A stretch of 64,000 bases of DNA, from contig NC_134770.1 of NCBI RefSeq assembly GCF_050436995.1, positions 3,668,501 through 3,732,500 on the forward strand, read 5' to 3'. The notes under the pieces were generated by a model. That model worked only from the letters and a program-made list of their open reading frames with translations. It was not told the origin of the DNA and did no database searches. The position numbers were made by a program, and so were the translations under genes. Each line of letters begins with the position of its first letter. Within the stretch, counting starts at the first letter, position 1. Shown here piece by piece: positions 1 through 12,400 of this stretch. The DNA comes from Anticarsia gemmatalis. Taxonomy: Eukaryota; Arthropoda; Insecta; Lepidoptera; Erebidae.

Positions 1-316
1 AATTAAGTTCAAGCTAAGCTTAAATGATCAAATCGCACTGAACACTGCAAATATGAAAAAAATAATATAACATCTTGTTTTGAAAAGCTATAAACGACAC
101 TTACAGAACGACAGACGTTTACAGAACGAAACAATCAAACAATTCTCGTAATAAAGTAAGAATGTTTGTACGAATGTGTGTCAAACACAGTTTGTGCCAC
201 AAACGGGATCCGAATATACGTAACTATGAACAAGACTAAACATAAAATGCGATAGATCGTATAAGAATAACAAACTTTGTCAATAACAAAAATAATAATA
301 ATTATATTATACTTAC
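1..316 (-). other. RyR: RyR intron (partial), nothing recognised
   Basis: AT-rich intron downstream of exon 31, running off the window. No exon or repeat was recognised. Confidence 0.8.
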
Positions 317-428
317 TCAATAAATTCGGAATGACAGATGACAGGCAAAGATAGCCTCAAGAATTCCCAGTTGGCCTTCTCCATGGTTTCAAATGTGTTG
401 TGAGAGATTTTCAGGCACGGTGGTGTAT
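317..428 (-). CDS. RyR: RyR exon 31 (residues 1278-1314, last exon in window)
   Basis: 112 nt with [20 protein letters not shown] then [16 protein letters not shown] and two bases of the next codon. Acceptor ATTTAG, donor GTAAGT. The next exon is not within positions 1-316. Confidence 0.95.
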
Positions 429-3400
429 CTAAATGAAAATAAACAGTACAGTAATAGATACAAAACATGAATACTATGTCAGATAGCCATATTCGATGGC
501 CACCGTGGCGCAGTAGCTAAGGTGGTCACCGCGCCACGCTACCAATGCATGTGGAGGGTGTGATTCCCACACGGAACGAATATTTGTGCGGCCTTGATGT
601 ACTTTGTGCCCGTTGTTTGTAAAAGTCCACGCGACAGAAAATAAATTCTTAGTGCGGGAGTTGTCTTTTTAAAAAGAAAAAGAAAGACATTAGAAGAATC
701 TTCTTTTACTTAACTTTATAATCACTAGAGTAAATAACACTTAACAGTGAGCTCCGTTTAACCTTTGCTTCTTTACCTCATTATAATAACCTCAACAAGA
801 ATACTCTTAAAATATATACAACATGTATTGTCTTACCTGATCCAGCAGGTATCCTGGTGACGTCGATCCTAGTGTCAGGCATCTCATCTGTGTTCTCGTA
901 GATGGGCTGATCTTTGGTGTACCAGTGAGTTACATCCCTCTTCATGTTGCTAGACACAGAAACATTAACATAAACTAGAATACGTCAATCACATTGGCGG
1001 CAGCATTTAAAAGAGCTTGTAAACAGATGTCAAATGCTTGTGCCGAAACGTCAAGCAAAATTAAGGCAAATCTAGTTTTTCACGCTATTCGTCTTATAAT
1101 CCATTCATAACATACCTAACGCAAAAGACAAATTATAAAATAATCACCTAATAGGCTCTTCAATATTATTATAATCAGCCATACTATGAAACTAAATTAA
1201 ATAGTTTTTAAAACATTCATAGTCCCACAATTTCCAGCCAACAAACAGCTGAAATTCAACCTCGACCTTGAACTTAACCTTGTTCATACTTACACACAGA
1301 ACGGTTCATATCCCTCCTGCAGACCACATGTGGTGAAGTACTTCAATGTGTTCACGTCCTGACCATATGTTAACCTGATGACATAATAATATGACTGTTA
1401 TTTTGTATTCTGTTATAATTTACTGTGGCACGTGTTGACTTGACCTTGACCTTAACCTTTATAAAAACAGGAGGTCTTTTCAGGTTACTTCATAGAAGAG
1501 CTTGAAAGTTGTAGTGAGAATTAGGTATGGTACATGAGTTTTTTGGAAATTACCTGATTATTTTTGTAATAAAAAAGAACATTCATCATGTCGTGGTAGT
1601 TAATTAATATAAACGTTAAATTTATATCTCTCACAGAAAATAATATATATCACAGTTTCAGTTAGAGCGACTATTCAGAATTTATGCAATATGAATTCGA
1701 AACAATACGTCAATGTGGGCCTATTACTATTTTCTTTATCTTAATCTCAAACAGACTTTTTATCTTACCTGGCCTTCTGCCCGACTCCTAGCGTACAAGC
1801 AGGTACAAAGTTGTCGCCCTGCACATCTGCGAAGGTCGTCTCTCCACCCAGAGCGTCCATTAGAAGCTCACCGTTTAGAGAGAAACCTGATTCATAATGA
1901 AATTGTTAGAATTTGTTGCATGATGTTGAAATTATCGTAAAAAGGCACTATTAGCTCATTTCTGATCTTTTAAAATATCTATATTCTCTTAATTGATACG
2001 GAAATATTTGATGATGACTTTTTTAACTATATTTACAGATTACAAATGTATTTTTTTAATAATTAATAAGTAGACCCAAATGATAAGACAAATGAATACG
2101 AATCATTTATTTCAAGATTTTTATCTACTTTTTCTAGCTAATATTTTTGCCTTATAAATAAAGGAATAGGTACTTACCCTAATTATTGTTATTATGTGAG
2201 TTATATTAACAAATATATTACATGCGAATAGTTAAAGTGACATACTTAATACATAAAGTGATATATTATTATCTTCGTATAATAAAGATCATACAGGTAA
2301 TATTATTATATCGTAAAAATGTTTACAAAAAAATATGGTTGTAATCGATTAATATGTTAATTAGTACTGGCATAAATAAATTAAAACATATTAAGGAAAT
2401 GTTATTTACATGAACACATGTTAAAATTATGTTGTGTTTATATGACTAGCAACTATTCTAAATAGGTAGAAGAAACTATGCAATCTAAATTATTAATATC
2501 TTTTAATTATCCCAAAATATATTGATTGCGTTTTATAACTACACCCGAGCCCTCAAAAAGACGATTTCGTTTAATAAGATCCTACATTTTTAAACTACAA
2601 AAGTGGAATAGTATTTAGTTTATTTATATTTATTTTCAATGTATTTCAAAGATTTTATGACATTCTTCTTCATGCAACTCTTTCAATTTTTGTATCAAAT
2701 TTTATATTAAAAATCATGATCGAGAGAAAATAAAATGTTTTACCAAACTAGTCTTACATTCCATCAATTTATCAATTCCACGATACTTCTACAAAATGAT
2801 ATCCAAATGACAATGATTCCAAGGGATTGAGGGCATGATCAATCGCATCAATCTATCAATTTGCATGTGCATCTATCAATCATAGCAAGCGAAGCGGTGT
2901 GCACTAATGTCGTTCAATTTTAGAAGCGTAGCGTTCAAGCATTCATATTAAATATGGCTTTTGATTGTGGCAAGAACATTTTTGTATATAGCAACACATA
3001 TTTACATAGGTATCGGAAAATTAAACACCGATTTTGGAATCATGCGGAAGATCTATTAAATTTATTTCGTCCAGAACTTAGTTTTTCGATAAATTCTCTC
3101 TCTCGCACCACAAAAAATAGATTTATCAAAAAACTAAGTTCCGTTTTAGGATGGAATACATTCTATAACATCTAACAGGTCATTTACTAGAATTTAAACA
3201 ACAATATAACATAGAATAGCGATTTTTAACCTTGAGGTCATTTCATTGGTCAAATGCCACTATTATAAAGCTTAGGTAACTATTACTACATAAGAATTTA
3301 TAGAAAACACAACTAAAGGAATTAAAATGCTTTCGTTCTGAGAGTCAAACAAAAGCGGATAAAAGGTTACATCGAATCATATCATTGACCGATTAGGAGT

Positions 3401-6400
3401 TTAAATTTCCATTAAACAAAGGAGTAAAAGAGACAAATATATAAAACATTGGAAGGTGTGATAGAGAGAAAAGATCACAATCAAAAATGTTCCTGCCACG
3501 TCCAAAAGCCAGTACATAGTGAATGAGTCTAGATATTTACTTATCGTCTTATCAATGAGATCTAGGAACACTCCGACAACATCACCGACGGCCCATTGCT
3601 TGCCGAAAGACTCTGTGCTACCGCTGTATACCTTTTCCTCCTTGAAAGTCGGGAAAAATTGATGTTTACCTTATTGCGAACGGTATAGAGCATAATTTTG
3701 AAAAATAAATGTAGAATTGTTTTATATTTCCTGCTTTTTAAACCCCATTCTTTTATGATTGCTCGGTGAAGGTAATATGTTTGTGTAACGAAAAAAAATG
3801 AGTTTGACGATTGATTTGCATAGATGGCGTTAGTGAGTTTAAGTAGATTTAAAATACATTTAAAACAAATTATAATATTTTTTTTGTAAAATATTTAATA
3901 AAAATCTAAAAGACAAACATTATACCTTCACCAAAACATTTTAGACTACCCTCATTATTAATTTTACTAACCTATTGCTTCAATTACAAAAAACTTCATC
4001 AAACTTAACACATTTAGTCTCATATCTATAACCGGTAACACCTAACAGAAGTAGGAAAGTCACAGAAGAGATATAATAATATACATAAAGCCTACACAAC
4101 AAATAACGAAGGTATACGGGTAAACACGTCATTCCACAGAGGACACAGTATAGGAGTTTAATACAGAGTTATATTACTGTTACCACCAGTTAACCACAGA
4201 GTTATAGGAGAATGTTTGGCGTCTGTGATACTCTGATTTTGTTAGATAATAAACCAATAATACAGTAAAGTTTAAGTTTAAAAAAATATTTCGAAATTTG
4301 AAGGAAATTGATCAATAGTTTTTCATTGCAAAATAAAATTCACTATGACAAATTGAGACAGTGTTTTTATGTTTATTAACTTTAATTAACTGTCTAAATA
4401 TAGCTCAATATATTATTATATTAAATAGTCGTTCGTAATTAAGCTTTTGAGCATTGTTTTTTCAATTACGGCATTTTTTCTAATGCTATTTATATAGCTG
4501 GGTATATTTATAGTAATTTACAAGTAAGGTACTTTTGCTGTAGTAGGTAAATAACAGTGAATTACTTATAATTCAATTATTGGAAAGTTCTTCTTACAGT
4601 AAAATATATTTATTTTAAAGTCCCAACCCGCACTTGGCCAGCGTGGTGGACTCGAGGCCAAACCCCTCCCTCATTACGGGACCCTTGCCCAGCAATGGGA
4701 CATTAATGGGTTAAAAAATATTTATTATTGGAAACATTGTAACTTAATCATCGTTTTTTCAAATCGATATTTTTTATTCATTCTCTTTATTATCATCTGT
4801 ATTGAATAATAAAATCCGAGTACCACATTAGCGCCCCCTATCGTGGCAACTCACTAATAGTCTGGTCGATGACGTCGAGGAAGCAGCCCACTATGTCGCC
4901 CACTTTGAGCTGCTGGCCGAACGTATCGCTCGAGCCGCCGTGAACTTTTTGTGACTATTGTAAGCACACAAATTTATACGTTGTTTCTTTGAGCATAGAG
5001 TTTTGAGTTGGTTGTAATACATTCGAGTTGAGAGAATAGTCTATTAGTAAATAGATTACTAAAAATTATGATTATACTAACTGCTCGCTTCATCGGCAGC
5101 AACTAGAATATTTTGTCACATTTGCAGAATTCCCAATCTAGCTTTTATGTTAGTTTCATATTTATTATTTGCATTAGTCTTAAAGACTATTCCAAGGGCT
5201 TTATAACAATAATAAAGTCAAACTAATATAGTATATTCGATGCAAAAAACCCACATCATTTTCAACGTATATTTTCAAACATGAATACTATTATTCTCTT
5301 ATCCCGAATGTATTATAACTGCTCTTGTATTCTTGTACGTATTGTGTACTGTTTTTATAAAACTTACATTGTATCCATCAAACGCCCAAGAGTTCTCATC
5401 TTGACCGAGCATCATACCGGGCGGCATGTCAGCGTGAGCCCAACCGACCTGGAATTACATAGACAAATAAACAATTGATATCTTCTGGCAAACCTTTATT
5501 AAAAAAATGAATTATGATTGTCTAATTCGAGTAATGCAGAATGCAATTCTTAAGCAAATCACATACATAGGTCAAACCTATTTGTTCTAAAGAGCCTCAA
5601 AGGCAGCTGGGAAATGTTAATAATGTCACAATCGCTTATAATTTGGTGTTCTAGTGAATAAACTTTTCCAATTTGACATGAAATAAATACCTTTACTGAT
5701 AGGGACTAGGCTTCTATTGAAAGAGATTTAATTTGTAACGTGTATTCACGGCGTGTAGGGTGAGTAAATAAAAGATGATATTGTACTTAAAGGACAACTT
5801 CTGTACACAGTTTTTATGATGCAATAAATATATGTCTATGACTATGTCTCACAGTATAATCACGAACACACAAAAGCGCTATATACTCTCAAATATATGA
5901 ATTATGGGGTTGAATGTAGGTATACCGTTACACATTACTTAGATAATAAGATTATCTTACCCTCATCGGTCCAGCGGTTAATATTTCGAACTCGAAGTAC
6001 CACTTGCCGGAGCTGACGGCGTAGTTCTTCTCTGCTCTGTATGTTCTGAAATCCGCTTGCTTCTGCTTCGATGCTTCGGCCAAAAGAGCTGTTACAAAAA
6101 TAAAGTGAATTAATAGACACGATTTTTTTTTTAAATTAAGCTAGCTACAATGGAATAACAATGTCTATTGTGATTAAGGAATGATACGATTCATGATAAT
6201 TAAAAATAAATTCAGCCCATTAGTTTCCCACTGCTGGGGAAGAGTCTCTTCCCAAAATTAGGGAACGATAAGGCTTTAAACTATGGTTTATGATACGACG
6301 ATTTATTTATATTTTGGTCAAGTGAAGTTTTGCAACATTGAAAAAAGAGATTAGAAATCATCTCCCGATCGTTAGAAAAGAGATATTAAAAATAGCTGAC

Positions 6401-9400
6401 CCGCGCAACTTCGCTTGCGTCACCTAAGAAAATGGGTCAACATTTTCCCCGTTTTTGTAACATTTTTCGTTGCTACTCCGCTCCTAATGACCATAGCGTG
6501 ATGTTATATAGCCTATAGCCTTCCTCGATAAATGGGCTATCTAACACTGAAAGAATTTTTCAAATCGGACCAGTAGTTCCTAAGATTAGCGCGTTCAAAC
6601 AAACAAACAAACAAACAAACTCTTCAGCTTTATAATATTAGTATAGATAACACATCGATATGCCTTATTCGGAATTCGAGCCCAAAACCTTTAGAACAGC
6701 ATTATTATGAAGTAAAGTATAACGTGAACTCGAACGGTACTATTATTCCCACATATTTGTTCTTCATTGGGTACAATACCTTCATGCTGTTCTCCAGTGG
6801 GCGGGTCCAGGTTGTACCCGTACACGAGCAACGTGCGAACAGTCTCTGACGCCGTGTCTCTGTTCGCCTTCTTGATAGCGTCGTCCACTTTAGGGTACGG
6901 GACCAAGTGGGGGGAACGGTGCATGTCAGGGTCCTGGAAACAATAATGATTATGTTAAAATATGTGACGTTTTTAACCAATTACTGTCCCAATGCTAGGC
7001 AAGTGTCTCTTCCCGAATAGAGGGAAGAGTTAGGCCTTGAGTTTACCACACTGGTCAAATGCGGTTTGAGATGTTTGCATGATCTCAATGGGTCTATAAA
7101 AAGCTTATCATATATAGCAATACTGAGTATATGGCCCAGTGTTTGGTCTACGGGACTGTTATAGGACCTTACACGATTAAATATACATTCGTTTCCTTCA
7201 GGAAAATATACTTAGACAAGATAAAATTCTTATAAATTTATATTCAAAAGATCAAACATCAAGTTGTAGTTTTTGAGTGGGAGCATAATATTATAAAAAT
7301 ACACAATAATATAGAAAACCGATGTCTTCTTTCTTCTCTGATGTTTGCACCAGCAACATCTTGCTGTGACCCTCACACCTAATAACGCTAACACATACTA
7401 AGTGTGAGAGTCACAGCAGACATCACCGGTATCCATCGTCAGGTTGTTCAAGTTGATGTTGAAGCCGGAGCCATGATAATACTTAGATCAACTTGAGTAC
7501 AGTATATAACACAATATACAACGTAACACAATATATACAAATGTAGCACAATAACGATTAATTTCAATTAAATTATTTAAGTACTAGCTGACCCGCGCAA
7601 CTTCGCTTGCGTCCAATAAGAGAGAATGGGTGAAATTCTTCCCCGTTTTTGTAACATTAATTACTGGTACTCTGCTCCTTTTGGTCATAGCGTGATGATA
7701 TATAGCCTATGCCCTTTCTCGGGTATCAAAATATCTCCATACCAAATTTCATGCAATTTGGTTCAGTAGTTTAGGCGTGATTGAGTAGCAGACAGACAGA
7801 CAGAGTTACTTTCACATTTATAATTATTTAAGTATACAAATCCTTCCAACGTAATGTTATAAGATTTTCAAATTTACGTTAGCCTGAGCTGAAAATTGAG
7901 ACCGTGATCTCATGATCACTACGCATACCCTACCACCCAGATCACAGGCAGTTTACTTTTCTTGATATAATATAACTAACAACAGAAAACGGGAAATTAT
8001 ATGAACACGCATTTTACTCAAGAATTGTAACTTGCGCCGATAAGACTGAAATTTCAAGGTAAAATGCGTGTTCGCGTTAATTCCAATTTTCTATTAAGTA
8101 TATAATAACATGCAACGAGAAAGTTTAAAATTTACAAATATAACTATCAGAATGTTAGTGTTACCTCATTGAGTCCATAAGTCCATCCCTGCTGTATCCT
8201 CTCCCTGGCCCACAGGTTGTGCGTGTTCTCGGCGAGCTGGTCCACGAGCTCGTCCATCTTCGGTGTCAGGGTGACAGCACTCAGGTCTAGCGGTGCTGGC
8301 TTGTAGCCGTTCGACTGAAACATTTACATGATGTTGCTTAATGTACAGACATAAATACTTGTTACATATATAGAATTGGCCCATACAGAATTTTGGTTAG
8401 ACGTGGGATGATTTTGAGAAATTCGTACCCTCCCTGATTCGCGTATATAATATACTAGCTGACCCGCGCAACTTTGCTTGCGTCCAATAAGAGAGAATGG
8501 GTGAAATTTTTCTCCGTTTTTGTAACATTTTTTACTGTTACTCTGCTCCTATTGATTGTAGTGTGATGATATATTATTATAGCCTATAGCCTTCCTCGAT
8601 AAATGGCTATCTAACACTGAAAGAATTTTTCAAATCGCACCAGTAGTTCCTGAGATTAGCGCGTTCAAACAAACAATCAATCAAACACTTTATAATATTA
8701 GTATAGATTATATATCATATAATATTAGACACTTATATATATTTTATATTGTATATTATATATTATACATTGTATAATATATTGTATAATAAACAATAAA
8801 GGTATTCTAAGATTTACCAAGTGAATAGTGGTATAAGTTCGAAATAAAATAATTGTTCGGACTTTTACCATTGAGAGTTGGTAAATCTTAGGTTTACCGG
8901 AAAATCTTCGGATTAACCACAGTTCGGGCTTTTACGGTAACATATATAATTTTTTACCTGCATAAAGGGTTCGTTAGGCAAGCGCACGTTACGTATACGC
9001 GCTGGTGGCTTGTCCAAACTTATGTAGTAACCCAAAGCCAGAATCGTCCTGGAAAATTAATACACAAACATTAAAAATAACGCCTCTTAAGGTTAAGGTA
9101 AGGTTTTAAACAATGGACGTTTTCAAGGAGCTGATTCCCACATTATCTTACTTCAGATCAAAAAATATAGTACATTAAGATATAGTTTAACATTCTGCTT
9201 TTGTATTTTCAACTTTGTTATGTGGGTGTAAGGTACATACTTGAGTGTCTGCACAGCGAGTTGTATGTCGTATCGCTTCTCGGCGGGCGGTAAACGTTCG
9301 AACGGCACAAGACACGGGTGTATCTTGTGTAAGTCGTCCCTCTGGTCTCCGTACATCCAACCTGCTTCGATCTACAAAATAAAAAAGACAAATAAACAAA

Positions 9401-12400
9401 TAGGATCCATTATTGTAAAGTAGTCGATGTTCTCCCGATATAAAACAGTAATTTAAGTTATTAAACCTCGTGTCCATCATGTTATTTGCTGTTTGGAGAT
9501 AATCCATACTTCCATACTAATATTATAAATGCGAAAGTAAATCTCACAGTCTGTCTGTCTGTCTGTTTATTACTCAATCACGCCTAAACTACTGAACCAA
9601 CTTGCATGAAATTTGGCATGGAGATATTTTGATACTCGAGAAAGGACATTCAGGTGGTCGACGAAGTCGCGGGTGAAAGCTAATTTCATATAAAAGAAAC
9701 GCAAAGCTGGAATAAAGTTTCATTTAAAAAAAAATTTAAATCAAGTACAGGTATTACTTATATGGGGGTTACATGTTCAAATTTGAACCATCTCCCTTAA
9801 AATAAAATTAAATAATTAAAAAAAAAAAAAAAAAAGGTATTACTTACTTTGTTCATGGCCCACATTTCGTGAATATTCTCAGCTAACTTATCCCTGATTT
9901 GTTCTACGTAGGACGGCAGTGTGATCTGTAAAATATAACATTTTTGATAACTAAAATAAAAAAAAATTACAAGCAACTAATAAAATATTAATATAAGTAT
10001 GTGCCATTATCGAAATAGTACAGACTTGATATGCCAATTATACATACATACAATAAAAAACTACAATTAAATACAAGTCATGATTTCAACTTCAGTTAAG
10101 CTTTAGGCTATTAAAGCTTTACGTATACATTTATTAATTTGTGGTTAATTCTCTATTTCATAGCACTTTATTACACCATATATTGTACACAAATCCTCAA
10201 AGTAAACTTTTGTCACCTGTAGAGTATCGACGGGCGTGGGCACGAAGGCAGTATCGTCCTGCACGAGCGGCGGACCGGCGAGCGCGCGCTTGGCGAGGTT
10301 GCCGAAGTAGAAGCACGGCTCCAGGCTCAGCACCTGCTGCGGCAGCAGCGACTCCACCAGCGGCGAGTAGCCCTCCGGCGCCGCGTAGCGCAGCCGACCG
10401 TGCTCGCCGCCCAGCAGGAAGCGACAACTAGTGAGCCACGATGTTTTGTTACAAATTTTACTTTTGAATGCTACTATTTCCGTATATTGAAAGGTAACTT
10501 AATTGGACCCTTTGGGTGATCCAAGTAGATCCCTGCAAGATGTAATTTAAAGGGGCGACTTCCATTGGTGTAATTTTTCAAATAGTAAATAGCATTTAAC
10601 TTTATTAAAATTTGGCTATTTGGCTGGTATGCAATACAAATGTACCTAGAAAATTATTCTATGTAAAAAATCTAAATAAGGGAAACACACTAAAAACTGA
10701 AACCTTTCTGACAAAAAAAAATATCTAGATCAGAACTTAAACTACTTAAGTAAACTTTGTTGAGCAAATCATATTCTTACTTTTGCTTGCCGCACTGAAG
10801 TAAGAAAGTTGACATACCTCAACTTGCTAGAACAGCTGATGACAGGGAAGAACATGCCTTCCAGGTTGAAGTTGGTGAATGATCCGGTGACCCTCACTCC
10901 GTTGAACATGAAGTTGATGATCGGCACCGTCAAGTCGAGAGCACAACCGATTACGTCACCTGAAAACATAATCATAGTATTCAATCATACTAAGCTAGGG
11001 AATTAAATAGAAGAAGGAATTTTCGAATTTCTATTACTGTCAAAGTTTAGTCCGAAATGAGGAAAGGATTGGACTTTGAGTTTAAATGGATCAGCTAAGG
11101 TTTCACGCTTCCGCAGACGGCCGTCTGCTTTTCCAATATCCTCCGCTTTTAAGTTTCATAAGCAGTATGTAAACAAAGCAAACATATTTGTACTCATACC
11201 GAGCAAGTCAGCATAGCTATCCATATGTTTACGATAATTGAGACTTAAATTACTATATCAAATACATAATAATATTATCTTTTTAACTTACCTTTCCTAA
11301 TATAAGGTTCTTCAGCATGCGTCCTATTGACGGGTGTCTTTCGTCCGCCGGACCAGAGGAAGGCGCCGTCGAAACCGAATGAGTACAAATCGTCTCCCAC
11401 GCCGTTACCTCCCCACTTCTCACCACCACCAGGATATGGCACGTAACTAATAGGTGAAAAGAAATCGTTATTGTAAGCAGATCTTCCCATGACATAAGAG
11501 AAGAGTTAACTTATATAGAGGTTAAATGGACAGCGATAATTTTTAAAGAAACATGTTATAAATTAATCTTCTTTCGAATTATGATGTCACACTAGCTTTC
11601 CAATACTACGTTGTTTTTAGCGATCAATCTAAAACATTATAAACTCAATGTAATTTATGTTATAGTCTTTCTTTCAATATTTTTATTACAGTATTTGAAT
11701 ATAAGACCAGATCAGCAGTTAGATGCGAGCTATCTGCGTTTTCAAAGAAGCGAGGTTCTTTAAAAAGGCAGAAACCATAATTATTTTGTATCAATAATCT
11801 TAAGTCTTATGTAAAGTAATGTTCATGTTCAAATTACTTCTTACCCAGTAGTGTTAGCCCATCCGATCCTAAGATGTGGCATCATGTGCGTGGTCTTCTC
11901 GATATGGTCCATAGTCACTTCGAAGTACCATTTACGGTACACCGCTGAACCTTCCACACGACCCACGAAGATGTTTGGACGGACACTGTGGACCAACAAA
12001 CAATGAATCATGAATAAGAGGCAGAGTGAAATGACACCAAGGACATATTTTTTTAGATTTATGTTAAGTAAAGTACTATTTGGTTATGTAGGCTTGCGGT
12101 CTGAATTATACAATTGTTGGTATAAATGTCGAAAAACGTTCTAAGTACAACTTTTTTATATCGTATCAAAAAACACATAAAAAATAGAGAGTGAAAACGT
12201 CCTTACTATGAAGTAAAATAGGATCACTATGAAGTATAAGGCAACATTTTTTGGAAACAGTTTATGTAAAACCTGGTTTATACATATATACGAGATGGCG
12301 TATTCCCCTATGATTCAAATAAATTTACCACACCCTTTATAAAGCACATTTATGAGCTTAAATCACAGAATACATCATTACAATACTGTTATTGTAATTA

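Larger units (their letters stand above)
429..5960 (-). other. RyR: RyR introns between exons 25 and 31
   Basis: Intron 429-836 holds a tRNA-SINE. Intron 950-1293 holds one copy of a short GCCGAAACGTCAAGCAAA-type motif near 1041. Introns 1375-1768, 4955-5367 and 5449-5960 show nothing. Intron 1887-3540 is plain AT-rich DNA. Intron 3641-4854, between the alternative exons, holds a LINE-tail-like fragment at 4618-4725. Confidence 0.8.

Noticed and set aside
1887..3540. A third alternative exon for the SPRY2 segment
   Set aside because: I looked for a further copy with KV-G---FG--VGD similarity between 27b and exon 28 and found none.
10141..10431. Plus-strand and second minus-strand open frames over RyR exon 19
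   Set aside because: They are by-products of the GC-rich exon; only the frame with [14 protein letters not shown] matches RyR and joins its neighbours in phase.
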